A stretch of 64,000 nt of DNA. Origin: Paenalicyclobacillus mengziensis (GTDB lineage: Bacteria > Bacillota > Bacilli > Alicyclobacillales > Alicyclobacillaceae). The position numbers and the translations under genes were made by a program. Below, one piece after another: positions 45,524 through 54,061 of this stretch. Each line of letters starts with the position of its first letter. The first letter of the stretch is position 1. The notes beneath the pieces are model-generated. The model did not search any database. It worked only from the letters and a program-made list of their open reading frames with translations, and was not told where the DNA came from. The stretch covers positions 3,200,001-3,264,000 of the forward strand of contig NZ_CP071182.1 of assembly GCF_017298635.1 (NCBI RefSeq), read 5' to 3'.

Positions 45524-46398
45524 GATCCCGATGTCCCCTTTTGTGAACCACCCAGCTTGACAACAAAGACATCTTCAAGGTAGTCAAAGTTCGCTGCAGG
45601 AGCAATCGACGCACTGCGAGTCAGCCCTTGCACGCCTTGCGTCACACTCACAACCTTGCCGATGATAATGCCCTTTGGAAAAATGCTGCTGAGGCCAGAT
45701 GTTACCACGGTATCCCCTTTAGAGACCTTTGCGATTGGCGAGAGGAAGGTCAACTCCAACTGATTTTTCCCGCTTGACGAACCGACGACAACCCCAAACG
45801 GGGGCTCGGAAGTGCCGTTTTGGACAAGGGCGCTCACTCCGTCCCCAACCTGAGTGTCCGTGATGAGTACAACCTTCGCGCTGTGCGCAGCTGCTTCGGC
45901 AACCCGGCCTACAAGACTTCCATCTCCAGCGATGACCGCCATATTCGGCTCTATTCCATCCTTGAGGCCAACGTCAATTGTCAACTGACTTCCCCACTGT
46001 GCCGGTTCGCGCCCTACAATATGGGCTGGAACCAAATTCCACGATGCATTGGCCAATTTTTTGAACCCGAGCATCGTGTTCAATCGTGTATTCTCAGCTT
46101 GGACATCATAAAGTTTTGCTCTCAGTTGACTGTAGTTTTGCATCTCTGATTTCAATCTCGCATTCTCCACATACATCTCGTGAAGGTTTTGGATGTCTCC
46201 GATTACGGCCGTAGCCTGACTGACAGGACGGTACACCCAACCGCTGATGGTACTCTGCACGTCCATAATGACGCGCTCCGGCCACGAAGCATTTCTTGCA
46301 GTGGACCGAAGTGTAATGCCTGCGATGATAATCAGCAGGATGACACTCAACAAGAGCGTAAACAATCGACGATTTGTGATCAGTCGGGACACCCGCAT
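45520..46398 (-). CDS. mreC: Rod shape-determining protein MreC
   Basis: MreC links MreB to the cell-wall synthesis machinery. The 292-residue protein has a cytoplasmic N-terminus, one membrane helix (LFTLLLSVILLIIIAGITL), a coiled coil (NARLKSEMQNYSQLRAKLYD) and a beta-rich C-terminal domain with VLITDTQVGDGVSALVQ and GDTVVTSGLSSIFPKGI. The start is ATG 46398 after AAGGAAGTGGG. Confidence 0.95.
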   Translation of the reverse strand: MRVSRLITNRRLFTLLLSVILLIIIAGITLRSTARNASWPERVIMDVQSTISGWVYRPVSQATAVIGDIQNLHEMYVENARLKSEMQNYSQLRAKLYDVQAENTRLNTMLGFKKLANASWNLVPAHIVGREPAQWGSQLTIDVGLKDGIEPNMAVIAGDGSLVGRVAEAAAHSAKVVLITDTQVGDGVSALVQNGTSEPPFGVVVGSSSGKNQLELTFLSPIAKVSKGDTVVTSGLSSIFPKGIIIGKVVSVTQGVQGLTRSASIAPAANFDYLEDVFVVKLGGSQKGTSGS

Positions 46399-46427
46399 CC
46401 CACTTCCTTTTTATGTACCGACGTGCC

Positions 46428-47462
46428 CTACTTTGCACGCCCTCGCTTCGATACAGAGTTTCGCTTCTTATACACGTCATAGTTGTCGAGGGCTTTTCCT
46501 GTACCAACCGCAACACAGTCAAGTGGATTTTCGGCCACAATGACCGGCATACCTGTCTCCTCACTTAAGCGGGTGTCGAGATTCCGCAAGAGTGCTCCGC
46601 CACCAGTGAGTACAATTCCACGATCCATGATGTCAGCTGCGAGTTCGGGTGGTGACTTCTCCAATGTAACTTTAACGGCGTCGATAATGGCACCCACCGT
46701 GTCAGAGAGAGCCTCACTAATCTCGCTCGCTTTGATATTAAACGTTTTTGGCAGGCCCGTCACGAGATCTCGACCACGAATATCCATGGACTCCGTGCTA
46801 TTTTCCGTGGTCATCGCTGTTCCGACAGAGATCTTTAGATCTTCGGCTGTTCGTTCGCCAATCATCAGGTTGTATGCCTTTTTGATGTGTTGCATAATCG
46901 CCTCGTCCATCTCGTCACCTGCAACGCGAATGGAACGGCTTGTGACAATCCCTCCAAGAGAGATGATGGCCACCTCTGTTGTGCCGCCACCAATGTCTAC
47001 TACCATACTGCCTGTCGGTTCACCAACCGGCAATCCGGCACCAATCGCGGCTGCCATCGGCTCTTCAATGGTTTGCGCATGGCGGGCTCCTGCTTCAACT
47101 GCTGCATCTTCCACTGCGCGTTTTTCGACGGCGGTAATTCCCGAAGGGACGCAAATCATGATCCGCGGTTTTCCGCTCCATCCACCCTTCTGCTTCATTG
47201 CACGACGAATAAAGTATCGCAGCATCGTTGCAGTGGTTTGAAAATCAGCGATAACTCCATCTTTCATCGGTCGCACAGCGACGATATTGCCAGGTGTCCG
47301 TCCAATCATCTGCTTTGCCTGTTCGCCTACAGCTTCAATCGCACCTGTATCGGTCCGCATCGCAACCACGGACGGTTCGCGAACGACGATACCGCGCCCT
47401 TTGACGTATACCAGGGTATTTGCTGTACCTAGGTCAATTCCCATATCTCTGCCGGAAAACAT
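46428..47462 (-). CDS. mreB: Actin-like cell shape protein MreB
   Basis: MreB forms filaments that guide lateral wall growth. The 344-residue protein has the actin phosphate-1 motif [40 protein letters not shown] (phosphate-2) and [15 protein letters not shown] (adenosine motif). It is first in mreB-mreC-mreD-minC-minD. ATG 47462 has GAGAGGAGC upstream. Confidence 0.97.
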   Translation of the reverse strand: MFSGRDMGIDLGTANTLVYVKGRGIVVREPSVVAMRTDTGAIEAVGEQAKQMIGRTPGNIVAVRPMKDGVIADFQTTATMLRYFIRRAMKQKGGWSGKPRIMICVPSGITAVEKRAVEDAAVEAGARHAQTIEEPMAAAIGAGLPVGEPTGSMVVDIGGGTTEVAIISLGGIVTSRSIRVAGDEMDEAIMQHIKKAYNLMIGERTAEDLKISVGTAMTTENSTESMDIRGRDLVTGLPKTFNIKASEISEALSDTVGAIIDAVKVTLEKSPPELAADIMDRGIVLTGGGALLRNLDTRLSEETGMPVIVAENPLDCVAVGTGKALDNYDVYKKRNSVSKRGRAK

Positions 47463-47508
47463 GCTTGAATGCTCCTCTCAAATCCTCGGTTACACGGCTT
47501 GTGTACCG

Positions 47509-48207
47509 TTACTTACAATGGCCTTCGGACCGTAAACTGACATAGCGCCCGTCGCCCACAACGATATGGTCGAGCACGTCAATGCCGAGGATACGCCCGA
47601 CCTCGCACAATCTGGCCGTGACAGCCTTATCCTCGGAACTTGGTGTTGGATCTCCGCTTGGGTGGTTGTGCAGACACAAAATAGCCGACGCACTGCGTTT
47701 CACCGCTGACTTAAAGATCTCTCGAGGATGAACGATAGACGCGTCTAGACTGCCCACGGAGACAACCTCTTCACCAATCAAACGATGTTTCGTATCCAAA
47801 TGCAAAATAAAAAAATGTTCCTTTTTAAGGTGCCTCATCCGATCCATAACATACTCGGCAGCATCTTCTGCACATCGAATCTGCCGCTTTACTTCTCCAG
47901 GACTTCGTACAATGCGACGACCGAGTTCAACACAGGCAGCAATTTGCAGCGCTTTTGCAACACCGATTCCATGAACAGCGGTAAGTTCTTCGACCGTGGT
48001 ATCAAGTAAACCAAGCAGCCCGCCGGCCTGACACAAGACCCTGTCAGCAAGTTCCATCACCGACGTCCCTTTGTTTCCTGATTGCAAGACGATGGCTAAA
48101 AGCTCGTCGTTGCGAAGAGCATTCGCACCGTGTTCCATCAATCTTTCCCTTGGCGTATCTGAATGCGTCGCTGCAATCCGATGAGAACCACGAGTAATGG
48201 TTTGCAT
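47509..48207 (-). CDS. radC: RadC family JAMM protein
   Basis: RadC proteins have a helix-hairpin-helix domain and a JAMM metal site; despite the name their role in repair is doubtful. The 232-residue protein has ELTAVHGIGVAKALQIAACV (about residues 70-89) and HNHPSGDPTPSSEDKAVT (about 180-197) with both His and the Asp. The start is ATG 48207, six bases after GGGAGG; the frame is open to 48345. In Bacillus maf lies just upstream; here there is a DUF4321 gene instead. Confidence 0.94.
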   Translation of the reverse strand: MQTITRGSHRIAATHSDTPRERLMEHGANALRNDELLAIVLQSGNKGTSVMELADRVLCQAGGLLGLLDTTVEELTAVHGIGVAKALQIAACVELGRRIVRSPGEVKRQIRCAEDAAEYVMDRMRHLKKEHFFILHLDTKHRLIGEEVVSVGSLDASIVHPREIFKSAVKRSASAILCLHNHPSGDPTPSSEDKAVTARLCEVGRILGIDVLDHIVVGDGRYVSLRSEGHCK

Positions 48208-48396
48208 GTCCATCCTCCCGGAAGCCTGTCTTACCCTTAGATTAGAGTCCGGGAAAGGAGTCTTCAAACGCCATGGGAGTGTTTTTGTTCGGATGGTGAG
48301 CTTTCGAAATGTTTTCCCCGATTCTTCGAAACCCGCAAGAATCATCTAGCATCGAGTGGACTTACTGCGAGGATGTGCTGACTTTCGCCCCATACT

Positions 48397-48639
48397 CTAC
48401 TTCAGTCTGCGATTCCAGATGACAGCAATAATTACTCCGACGAGGGTCAGCCAGTTGACACGAAGTGTGATGTCAATTGAATAGCGAAGTACTGCCAGGT
48501 CAGCTGATGGATGCCACGAAACGGTTGCGGTTCGACCCAAAGCTGGTACTTGATGCGTCAACAACTGCCCAGCTAGCGTCCCTACAATGGCACCGAGCAA
48601 CAACATCCCAATGAGTCTCCAAAATGGTGATTTGCGCAC
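48397..48639 (-). CDS. DUF4321 small membrane protein
   Basis: The 80-residue product has two membrane helices (IGMLLLGAIVGTLAGQLL and NWLTLVGVIIAVIWN) and ends in RRLK, the layout of DUF4321. The segment between them (SADLAVLRYSIDITLRVN) is typical. GTG 48639 follows GGGAG by six bases; longer frames to 48687 lack a ribosome site. The role is unknown. A gap of 189 bases before radC shows no gene. Confidence 0.83.
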   Translation of the reverse strand: MRKSPFWRLIGMLLLGAIVGTLAGQLLTHQVPALGRTATVSWHPSADLAVLRYSIDITLRVNWLTLVGVIIAVIWNRRLK

Positions 48640-48804
48640 GAAACTCTCCCTCACCTGCACACGACCTGGTATGGCAGTCGACTCCACACCTATGTCTTAC
48701 GTCACGTGTCGTCGACACCTCATTGCGCTATTCGACATTGACTCTATCGTCTCCTGCAGTCTATTGTCAACCGGTCACTCTCAACTTCTGAACAGTCACT
48801 TCTC

Positions 48805-50130
48805 TTAAGATCCGGTAAGCACTTGATTTTTCAGAGCCGCCAGCGCTATCCACGCAGACAGAATTTGCTGTTCTGCTTGTCCATTTTGTTTCTTAGCCAA
48901 GAGAGAAAGAGCCGTGCTAACGCGGCGATTGAGTTCTGCGAAGACTGGCGGCGTACTGCCGCTTGCCCATACGGACGCAGGAGGCATCTGCTTGTCCGCA
49001 TTTTGTAGGGCCTGACTGGCATCTCGATATGCGGTTTCACTCGAAACTACGCCCGTCTCGACGGTAAGCACACTTGCTAAAGAAGCTAACCACTTGCTCA
49101 CTGCAGCTGTTCCCTGGCGACTCACGACGGTGGTTGTCTGCAGAGGTGTCGCTGGCCAAGTCAGCGACAGGAGTGAAGGTTTGCCAATGCCTGCAGTCAG
49201 TTTTGAAACGTCGAATGCCGTTTGTGCAGCCTGACTGCTGAGAGCCACACCAGCCCACACTTCAAAACCGCTGCTATCCTGAACTATCGCCGCGGCCCGA
49301 CCGGACTGTTGTAACGTTTTGAGGACATTAACCGCGGCCGTCTTAGTGGTGTACGGCCCAAACTTCAGCACAAAAACCTTCGCGTTCGGCAGTATGACGG
49401 ATAATTTGGTCCCTGAAGAGAGATTCACCACCGTCGGTTCACTTGGTGTGCCGGCACCCGTTAAGGTGCTAACAGATGCAGGTAGGGCCACTTGGTGAAA
49501 TAATACCATACTGATGCATCCGAGCATCAGTCCGACGAGAGCACCTTTTTGAAAGTAATTCCTCCAAACAGCCATTGGTGAACTTGACTCCGTGCGTCGG
49601 GGCAGGCGTGCTCGAAGAGCACTGAGTAGGCCTACAGGTCGGCCGAGATGCACTCTTGTGCCCTGCCATCGGCGAAATCGTCCAGACCGATGTGGATACG
49701 CACCGCCTGGTTCATGGCCTCCTGACGCCCTAGCCGTCACGGCGTGAATTTTCGCGTGTCGCTTCACCTGTGGCTCGCGAAAGGCCGGTTCTTCCCGCTT
49801 CACCTGCGGATCGCGAAAGGCCGGTTCTTCCTGCTTCACCTGCGGATCGCGAAAGGCTGGCTCTTCCCGCTTCACCTGTGGTTCGCGAAAGGCCGGTTCT
49901 TCCCGCAGGTCTGTACGAAGCTTTTGTTGCACCCAATTTTCTCCGTATCGTGTTCCCCGGTCAAGATTTGTCTTCAGTGGAGTCTTCGTGGCAGTTTTCA
50001 CCACTCCCGGTTCGAGAACGGTGTTGGGACGCCATGTGAAGCCTCCGCCTGTTGGTAGAAGTCTACCTTCAGGTGTATTCTGTGGGTTTGTATTCTGTGG
50101 GTTTGTTTTCTGGGATATCTGCTGCGTCAT
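48805..50130 (-). CDS. spoIIB: SpoIIB-like SPOR domain protein with 12-residue repeats
   Basis: SpoIIB helps septal wall thinning and engulfment. The 441-residue protein has a long disordered cytoplasmic N-terminus, four copies of a 12-residue unit EEPAFR(E/D)PQVK(R/Q) at about residues 76-124, and one membrane helix (GALVGLMLGCISMVLFHQVA). A SPOR domain follows (VFVLKFGPYTTKTAAVNVLK, GRAAAIVQDSSGFEVWAGVA), then a helical C-terminus. Its place between comC and radC is that of spoIIB in Bacillus, and the architecture fits. The start is ATG 50130 after GAGGTG. Confidence 0.85.
   Translation of the reverse strand: MTQQISQKTNPQNTNPQNTPEGRLLPTGGGFTWRPNTVLEPGVVKTATKTPLKTNLDRGTRYGENWVQQKLRTDLREEPAFREPQVKREEPAFRDPQVKQEEPAFRDPQVKREEPAFREPQVKRHAKIHAVTARASGGHEPGGAYPHRSGRFRRWQGTRVHLGRPVGLLSALRARLPRRTESSSPMAVWRNYFQKGALVGLMLGCISMVLFHQVALPASVSTLTGAGTPSEPTVVNLSSGTKLSVILPNAKVFVLKFGPYTTKTAAVNVLKTLQQSGRAAAIVQDSSGFEVWAGVALSSQAAQTAFDVSKLTAGIGKPSLLSLTWPATPLQTTTVVSRQGTAAVSKWLASLASVLTVETGVVSSETAYRDASQALQNADKQMPPASVWASGSTPPVFAELNRRVSTALSLLAKKQNGQAEQQILSAWIALAALKNQVLTGS
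49762..49905 (-). repeat. Four tandem 36-base repeats inside spoIIB
   Basis: Units at 49762-49797, 49798-49833, 49834-49869 and 49870-49905 are nearly identical; each keeps the reading frame and encodes a 12-residue charged, Pro-containing unit. Differences are mostly single-base changes, pointing to recent expansion. The copy number is likely to vary between strains. Confidence 0.95.
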
Positions 50131-50220
50131 GACTGCGGCACCTCGCATGGATGATGGTCTTACTCAAATCTATGATTCTATTTTCCGCGTCATTCCATGA
50201 AAGGTAAGATCTCTTTAGTC

Positions 50221-50251
50221 AACAAAAAGAGTGCGCACCTTTGCGCACTCT
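50221..50251 (-). terminator. Terminator after the 3D-domain gene
   Basis: AGAGTGCGCA and TGCGCACTCT form a perfect 10-base stem with a four-base loop, followed on the minus strand by TTTTGTT. It is a strong rho-independent terminator, standing 77 bases after the 3D-domain gene stop and before spoIIB. Confidence 0.9.
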
Positions 50252-50327
50252 GCGATGTATCAGCGACACTGTTGCCAATACAAACTCTCTTTCCCCCTGT
50301 GTTCTTCCTTTCGCATCGGCACTATAG

Positions 50328-51299
50328 CTAACGCACTTCGTAAATCGTGATGACTCGCTCTCCCCAGTTTGACGCCAAGCCCTGCGATGCCATACAGATG
50401 TCAATGCGGTTACCGCGTATTGCCGCGCCCGTATCGTCCGCAGTCACAATGCCGATTCCTGGGATATACAACTTGGTTCCGAGCGGAATCACAGATGGGT
50501 CGACTGCGATAACCCCCGGCTCCGCAGGTACTCCCGTTGCTGTCGTGCCTCCAGCCATATAGGCAGTGGCAACAACTGTCAACTGCTTCAAGATCACAAA
50601 CGAACTAAAGCCCCGTGCAGACAAGTGCTGTGGATGCTGCTTCGTACCAACCTCCACCACTTCATTAACGGGTTTCACAATCTTTGTTGTCGTACTTTGC
50701 TGTATCGCTTTGCCGTCGCGCAAGACAGTTGTCGTCTTGATTTCTTTCGACCCTTTCACACCATGCGTCAGCACTCTTTGCTGCCCTACATACAACTTGT
50801 TGGTCGTCCGACGTATGGTCTGAAACTGTAATACCTCTGTCTTGACACTCGTCGACGTTTCATAATAGTGAACCGTGACTTGTTCACCGTCTTGCAAAGG
50901 CGATGACAGCGGAACACTGACACGCGTTTTCGGTCCAATTTGAATCCCTTGCTGGTTTAAAAAATCCATTACAGTTGGTGCGAAGGTTTGCAGCGTTGCT
51001 CTGGAGTTTCCGTCTATCAACGTCACGAACTTGGGTGCCTGGATGACTACCTTCATCCCATCGTGTACGGGTGTAGACAAGTCCGGCGAAACGCGATCGC
51101 GCTGATTCACAGGGATCTGCTTCGAAGCGAGAAAGGACCCTAGGGAACCAAACGTAAATCCACGCAACACTTGGCGCTGTCCATGAGTGGTGACTGTAAC
51201 TGTCTTATATGCGCTGCGGGCCACAAAACCGGAACCGCCAAAGACAGCCAAGACCGCACCCACCATCATGTACAACACCTTGGACTTCGGAATTTGCAC
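50328..51299 (-). CDS. YabE-like protein: DUF348, G5 and 3D domains
   Basis: This is a secreted or membrane-anchored cell-wall protein, probably a lytic transglycosylase-like enzyme. The 323-residue protein starts with a membrane helix (VLYMMVGAVLAVFGGSGFVA). Two DUF348 domains follow (VLRGFTFGSLGSFLASKQIP and FLNQQGIQIGPKTRVSVPL), a G5 domain (about residues 155-225), and a C-terminal 3D domain with AYMAGGTTATGVPAEPGVIAVDPSVIPLGT-type residues and the three Asp. GTG 51299 follows AGAGG by seven bases and lies downstream of a clear promoter; longer frames would start inside that promoter. Confidence 0.88.
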   Translation of the reverse strand: MQIPKSKVLYMMVGAVLAVFGGSGFVARSAYKTVTVTTHGQRQVLRGFTFGSLGSFLASKQIPVNQRDRVSPDLSTPVHDGMKVVIQAPKFVTLIDGNSRATLQTFAPTVMDFLNQQGIQIGPKTRVSVPLSSPLQDGEQVTVHYYETSTSVKTEVLQFQTIRRTTNKLYVGQQRVLTHGVKGSKEIKTTTVLRDGKAIQQSTTTKIVKPVNEVVEVGTKQHPQHLSARGFSSFVILKQLTVVATAYMAGGTTATGVPAEPGVIAVDPSVIPLGTKLYIPGIGIVTADDTGAAIRGNRIDICMASQGLASNWGERVITIYEVR

Positions 51300-51363
51300 T
51301 CCATCACCTCTTCTCGAATAATTGGAGAGAAAAGGAAGAGTCACAAGGGTTGAAGTTGTGCTC

Positions 51364-51392
51364 ATTATATAGACAACGATTTCAGACTGCAA
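51364..51392 (-). promoter_or_regulatory. Sigma A promoter of the 3D-domain gene
   Basis: TTGCAG (51392-51387) and TATAAT (51369-51364) lie 17 bases apart on the minus strand, an excellent match. Transcription would start near 51357, which supports the downstream GTG start at 51299. Confidence 0.8.
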
Positions 51393-51421
51393 GCCCACCC
51401 TGAAGAACTGGTCTCACGCGT

Positions 51422-52198
51422 CTAGGCGGACAAATGTAAAACACTTGTTAGGTACCACTGCCAAGCGGACGAACCGAAGAAATAGACAAGAATTGTGCCC
51501 GCAAAGATATACGGTACGAATGGAATGTAGGTTCGCGGCGGCAATATACCCGCCAAGCGCATGGAGATGCCTGTTAAAGAAGCGAGTACAGAAGCCGCCA
51601 TGACAGACTCTATGGCCCCAATAGGCCCTAAAATTGCGCCAATCAAGAGATAGAGTTTGACGTCCCCAAGACCCAAATTGCCGCCAGATAGTAAATGTAT
51701 TCCAAACATCACGGCAAACCCGGTCAAAGCCCCAAGCAAACTAACAGACCAAGTTTGCAAGCCCGATGCAACCACGAGAACGAAGACCGCGACGGCACCA
51801 GGAAGGGATAGTATGTTGGGAACGCGCATAGCCGTCAAATCCGTTACGGTGACGGCTGACATCAACATCCAAAACACACACGTTGCGAGTACTTCAGCTG
51901 GCCTCATCCCGTTCAGAACAGTGGCTGCGAACAAACTTGCAGTGACCAGTTCCACAATCGGATAACGAACGGAAATTGGAGCATTGCATGTTCTACAGGT
52001 TCCGCGAAGACAGAGCCACGACAACACGGGAATCAGTTCGTAAAAAGCAAGAGGCTGTTCACAACGAGGACAACGAGAACGCGGTCTGACAATTGACTCA
52101 CCGCGAGGGACGCGATACCCCACAACATTGAGAAATGATCCAAAGATAAGACCGAGGACAAACACAATCCCAGAGAAAACATCTGTTACAATTGGCAT
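51422..52198 (-). CDS. comC: Prepilin peptidase ComC
   Basis: ComC cuts and N-methylates prepilins; it is needed for the ComG pilus encoded at 33278-37592. The 258-residue protein has the four-Cys zinc site (CPRCEQPL and CRTCNAPI), eight predicted helices, and the two catalytic Asp in VTDLTAMRVPN and GLGDVKLYLL. The start is ATG 52198 after a GGGGGG stretch; the frame runs on to 52252. It is next to spoIIB and near folC, as in Bacillus. Confidence 0.95.
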   Translation of the reverse strand: MPIVTDVFSGIVFVLGLIFGSFLNVVGYRVPRGESIVRPRSRCPRCEQPLAFYELIPVLSWLCLRGTCRTCNAPISVRYPIVELVTASLFAATVLNGMRPAEVLATCVFWMLMSAVTVTDLTAMRVPNILSLPGAVAVFVLVVASGLQTWSVSLLGALTGFAVMFGIHLLSGGNLGLGDVKLYLLIGAILGPIGAIESVMAASVLASLTGISMRLAGILPPRTYIPFVPYIFAGTILVYFFGSSAWQWYLTSVLHLSA

Positions 52199-52340
52199 CG
52201 ACACTCGCCCCCCAGCCGATTCCCTGAGTAAGTGATTCGACAGAATCCGCACAATTCCCTGTTGTGTTTACGGTTTCGTGATATATTAGAATAAAGGCGT
52301 ATGGACAAGCTTACTGCGCCGCGGGGAGGTTACAAATCGT

Positions 52341-52520
52341 ATGCACAATTGGCTGCGAATCGCTGTTCTTGCTGCGCTCATCGTCATCGCCTTTGTTATC
52401 CTCGTGGTGTTTCTGTCGATCGCGCTGCGCATTGCTTTTGTTCTCGCTTTGCTCGCCATCGCGTACTACTTTTACCACCGAGCACTTCAGGCACGACGAG
52501 ACAGGCGGAACTGGCGTTAA
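52341..52520 (+). CDS. Small hydrophobic protein (59 aa)
   Basis: An ATG at 52341 lies eleven bases after GGGGAGG. The 59-residue product is one or two membrane helices (AVLAALIVIAFVILVVFLSI and IAFVLALLAIAYYFY) with a very basic tail (Gln-Ala-Arg-Arg-Asp-Arg-Arg-Asn). It is on the plus strand between two minus-strand genes (comC and murC), in a gap with no other candidate. A longer overlapping frame from 52301 is rich in Cys and Arg and has no ribosome site, so it is a shadow. The family is unknown to me. Confidence 0.62.
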   Translation: MHNWLRIAVLAALIVIAFVILVVFLSIALRIAFVLALLAIAYYFYHRALQARRDRRNWR

Positions 52521-52565
52521 GTCGCGAGGCAAAGGCCGCGTCATAAAACTCGTTATCAAGTCGAA

Positions 52566-52634
52566 CGGCGCCCTTAAAGGGCGCCGTGTTCTGATTCTCG
52601 AGGTCTAAAAACGACGCCCTAAACGGGCGTCGTT
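52566..52634 (-). terminator. Double hairpin, terminator after murC
   Basis: Two GC-rich stems lie in tandem: CGGCGCCC-TTAAA-GGGCGCCG (52566-52586) and AACGACGCCC-TAAAC-GGGCGTCGTT (52610-52634). The second is followed on the minus strand by TTTTTAG, so it should end murC transcripts. The first may serve the small plus-strand gene. Confidence 0.75.
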
Positions 52635-52661
52635 ACTGTTATGTTCCTCATTTGGATGGGT

Positions 52662-54056
52662 CTACGACAGCGCTGCCGCCTTCTCACGATTGTCGAGCGC
52701 TTCCCCAAGCCGATATGCCACTTGCCAGATGTCACCTGCGCCCATAGTGATGACTAAATCACCCATCTCGACCGTATTCACGAGGTAATTGAAGACGTCG
52801 TCTTTCGTTCGTTCGAAACGAACGTTCGGATTACTGTTAACCCGAATTTCTTCAACCAAACGCTCTGCGGAGACACCTTCAATGCGCTTCTCCCCAGCTG
52901 GTGAATAAATGTCAGAAATGACGACTTCATCAGCGCCCTCAAATGCCTTTGCAAACGCATCAAAGAGAAAATACGTCCTCGTATAGCGTTGTGGTTGAAA
53001 GACGGCGATAATCCTTCGCCCGGTCGCACGTGCAGCGTCAATCGTCGCCTTAATTTCAGTCGGATGATGTGCATAGTCGTCAATGACCAATATCCCACCG
53101 TGCTCTGAAATGACCTGGAAACGCCGCTTCGCACCGTGAAACTCGTGCAGGGCTGAGGCTATGGTCGCGAAGTCCAGTCCTGCAAACTGGCATACGGCAA
53201 TCGCTGCCAGTGCATTCATCACATTGTGAACACCGGGTAGCGACAGATGAAGCCTTCCAAGGTAGTCCCCTTGGAAGAAAACTTGTGCAATGCTTCCTCG
53301 CCCGTCCAGTTCCACGTGCTGTGCCGTATAGGTAGCGTCACTGTCGATGGCATAGGTCACCACTCGACAGGCAGCAGACGGCAAAATTTCCTGCAGCTCA
53401 TCATCCATCGCTGATGCCACACATAGACCGTCTGCCGGAATTTGCTCTATGAATTGCTTGTAGGCTCGCTTGAGGTTGGAAAAATCACCGTCATAGTGTT
53501 CGAGGTGGTCCGCTTCGATATTTGTGACCACCGCAACGTGCGGACGGTAGTGCAAGAAGGAACCATCACTTTCGTCGGCTTCGGCGACCACATACTCTCC
53601 CTGACCCGCCTTGGCGTTGTCACCGATGTTGCTGACGACCCCACCGATGACGAATGTAGGATCAAGTCCCGCTCTCTCCATGACGTATGCTATCATCGAA
53701 GTCGTTGTCGTCTTGCCGTGGGCACCTGTTACTGCTACCCCAGTCCTGTCCGCCATCAATCTTGCAAGCATCTCGGACCGATGGATGACCGGAATGTTCT
53801 GAGCCTTCGCAGCCTGAATCTCAACGTTGTCCTCAGCCAGGGCTGTACTGTACACCACGATGTCTGCACCGCTGACCTGTTCGGCGCGGTGGCCTTGATA
53901 CACCTTCGCCCCTCGCGTAATCAGCTTTTCTGTCAGTTCTTGCGAAGACACATCCGATCCGCTTACGTTAAACCCCATGTCGAGCATGACCCTTGCAATT
54001 GCACTCATTCCATATCCGCCGATTCCAACGAAATGAACATGTTCCTGCTGTTTCAC
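52662..54056 (-). CDS. murC: UDP-N-acetylmuramate-L-alanine ligase
   Basis: MurC adds L-Ala to UDP-MurNAc in wall synthesis. The 464-residue protein begins KQQEHVHFVGIGGYGMSAIA, with the ATP loop TGAHGKTTTTSMIAYVMERA (about residues 110-129), VVAEADESDGSFLHYRP and IDDYAHHPTEIKATIDAAR. I choose GTG 54056, about ten bases after AAGGA; GTG 54065 overlaps the folC stop. It follows folC, unlike Bacillus where murC lies elsewhere. Confidence 0.95.
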   Translation of the reverse strand: MKQQEHVHFVGIGGYGMSAIARVMLDMGFNVSGSDVSSQELTEKLITRGAKVYQGHRAEQVSGADIVVYSTALAEDNVEIQAAKAQNIPVIHRSEMLARLMADRTGVAVTGAHGKTTTTSMIAYVMERAGLDPTFVIGGVVSNIGDNAKAGQGEYVVAEADESDGSFLHYRPHVAVVTNIEADHLEHYDGDFSNLKRAYKQFIEQIPADGLCVASAMDDELQEILPSAACRVVTYAIDSDATYTAQHVELDGRGSIAQVFFQGDYLGRLHLSLPGVHNVMNALAAIAVCQFAGLDFATIASALHEFHGAKRRFQVISEHGGILVIDDYAHHPTEIKATIDAARATGRRIIAVFQPQRYTRTYFLFDAFAKAFEGADEVVISDIYSPAGEKRIEGVSAERLVEEIRVNSNPNVRFERTKDDVFNYLVNTVEMGDLVITMGAGDIWQVAYRLGEALDNREKAAALS

Positions 54057-54061
54057 GCATG

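Noticed and set aside
46483-47241. A 252-codon open frame on the plus strand opposite mreB
   Set aside because: It is an antisense shadow of the strongly conserved mreB; no ribosome site, and its composition is dominated by Ser/Thr/Pro typical of such shadows.
49762-49905. CRISPR-like array (four 36-base repeats)
   Set aside because: Units are directly adjacent with no spacers and stay in frame within spoIIB, so this is a coding tandem repeat.
52301-52546. 81-codon plus-strand frame between comC and murC
   Set aside because: It is rich in Cys and Arg with no membrane or domain pattern; the 59-codon frame at 52341 in another phase has the ribosome site and helix.
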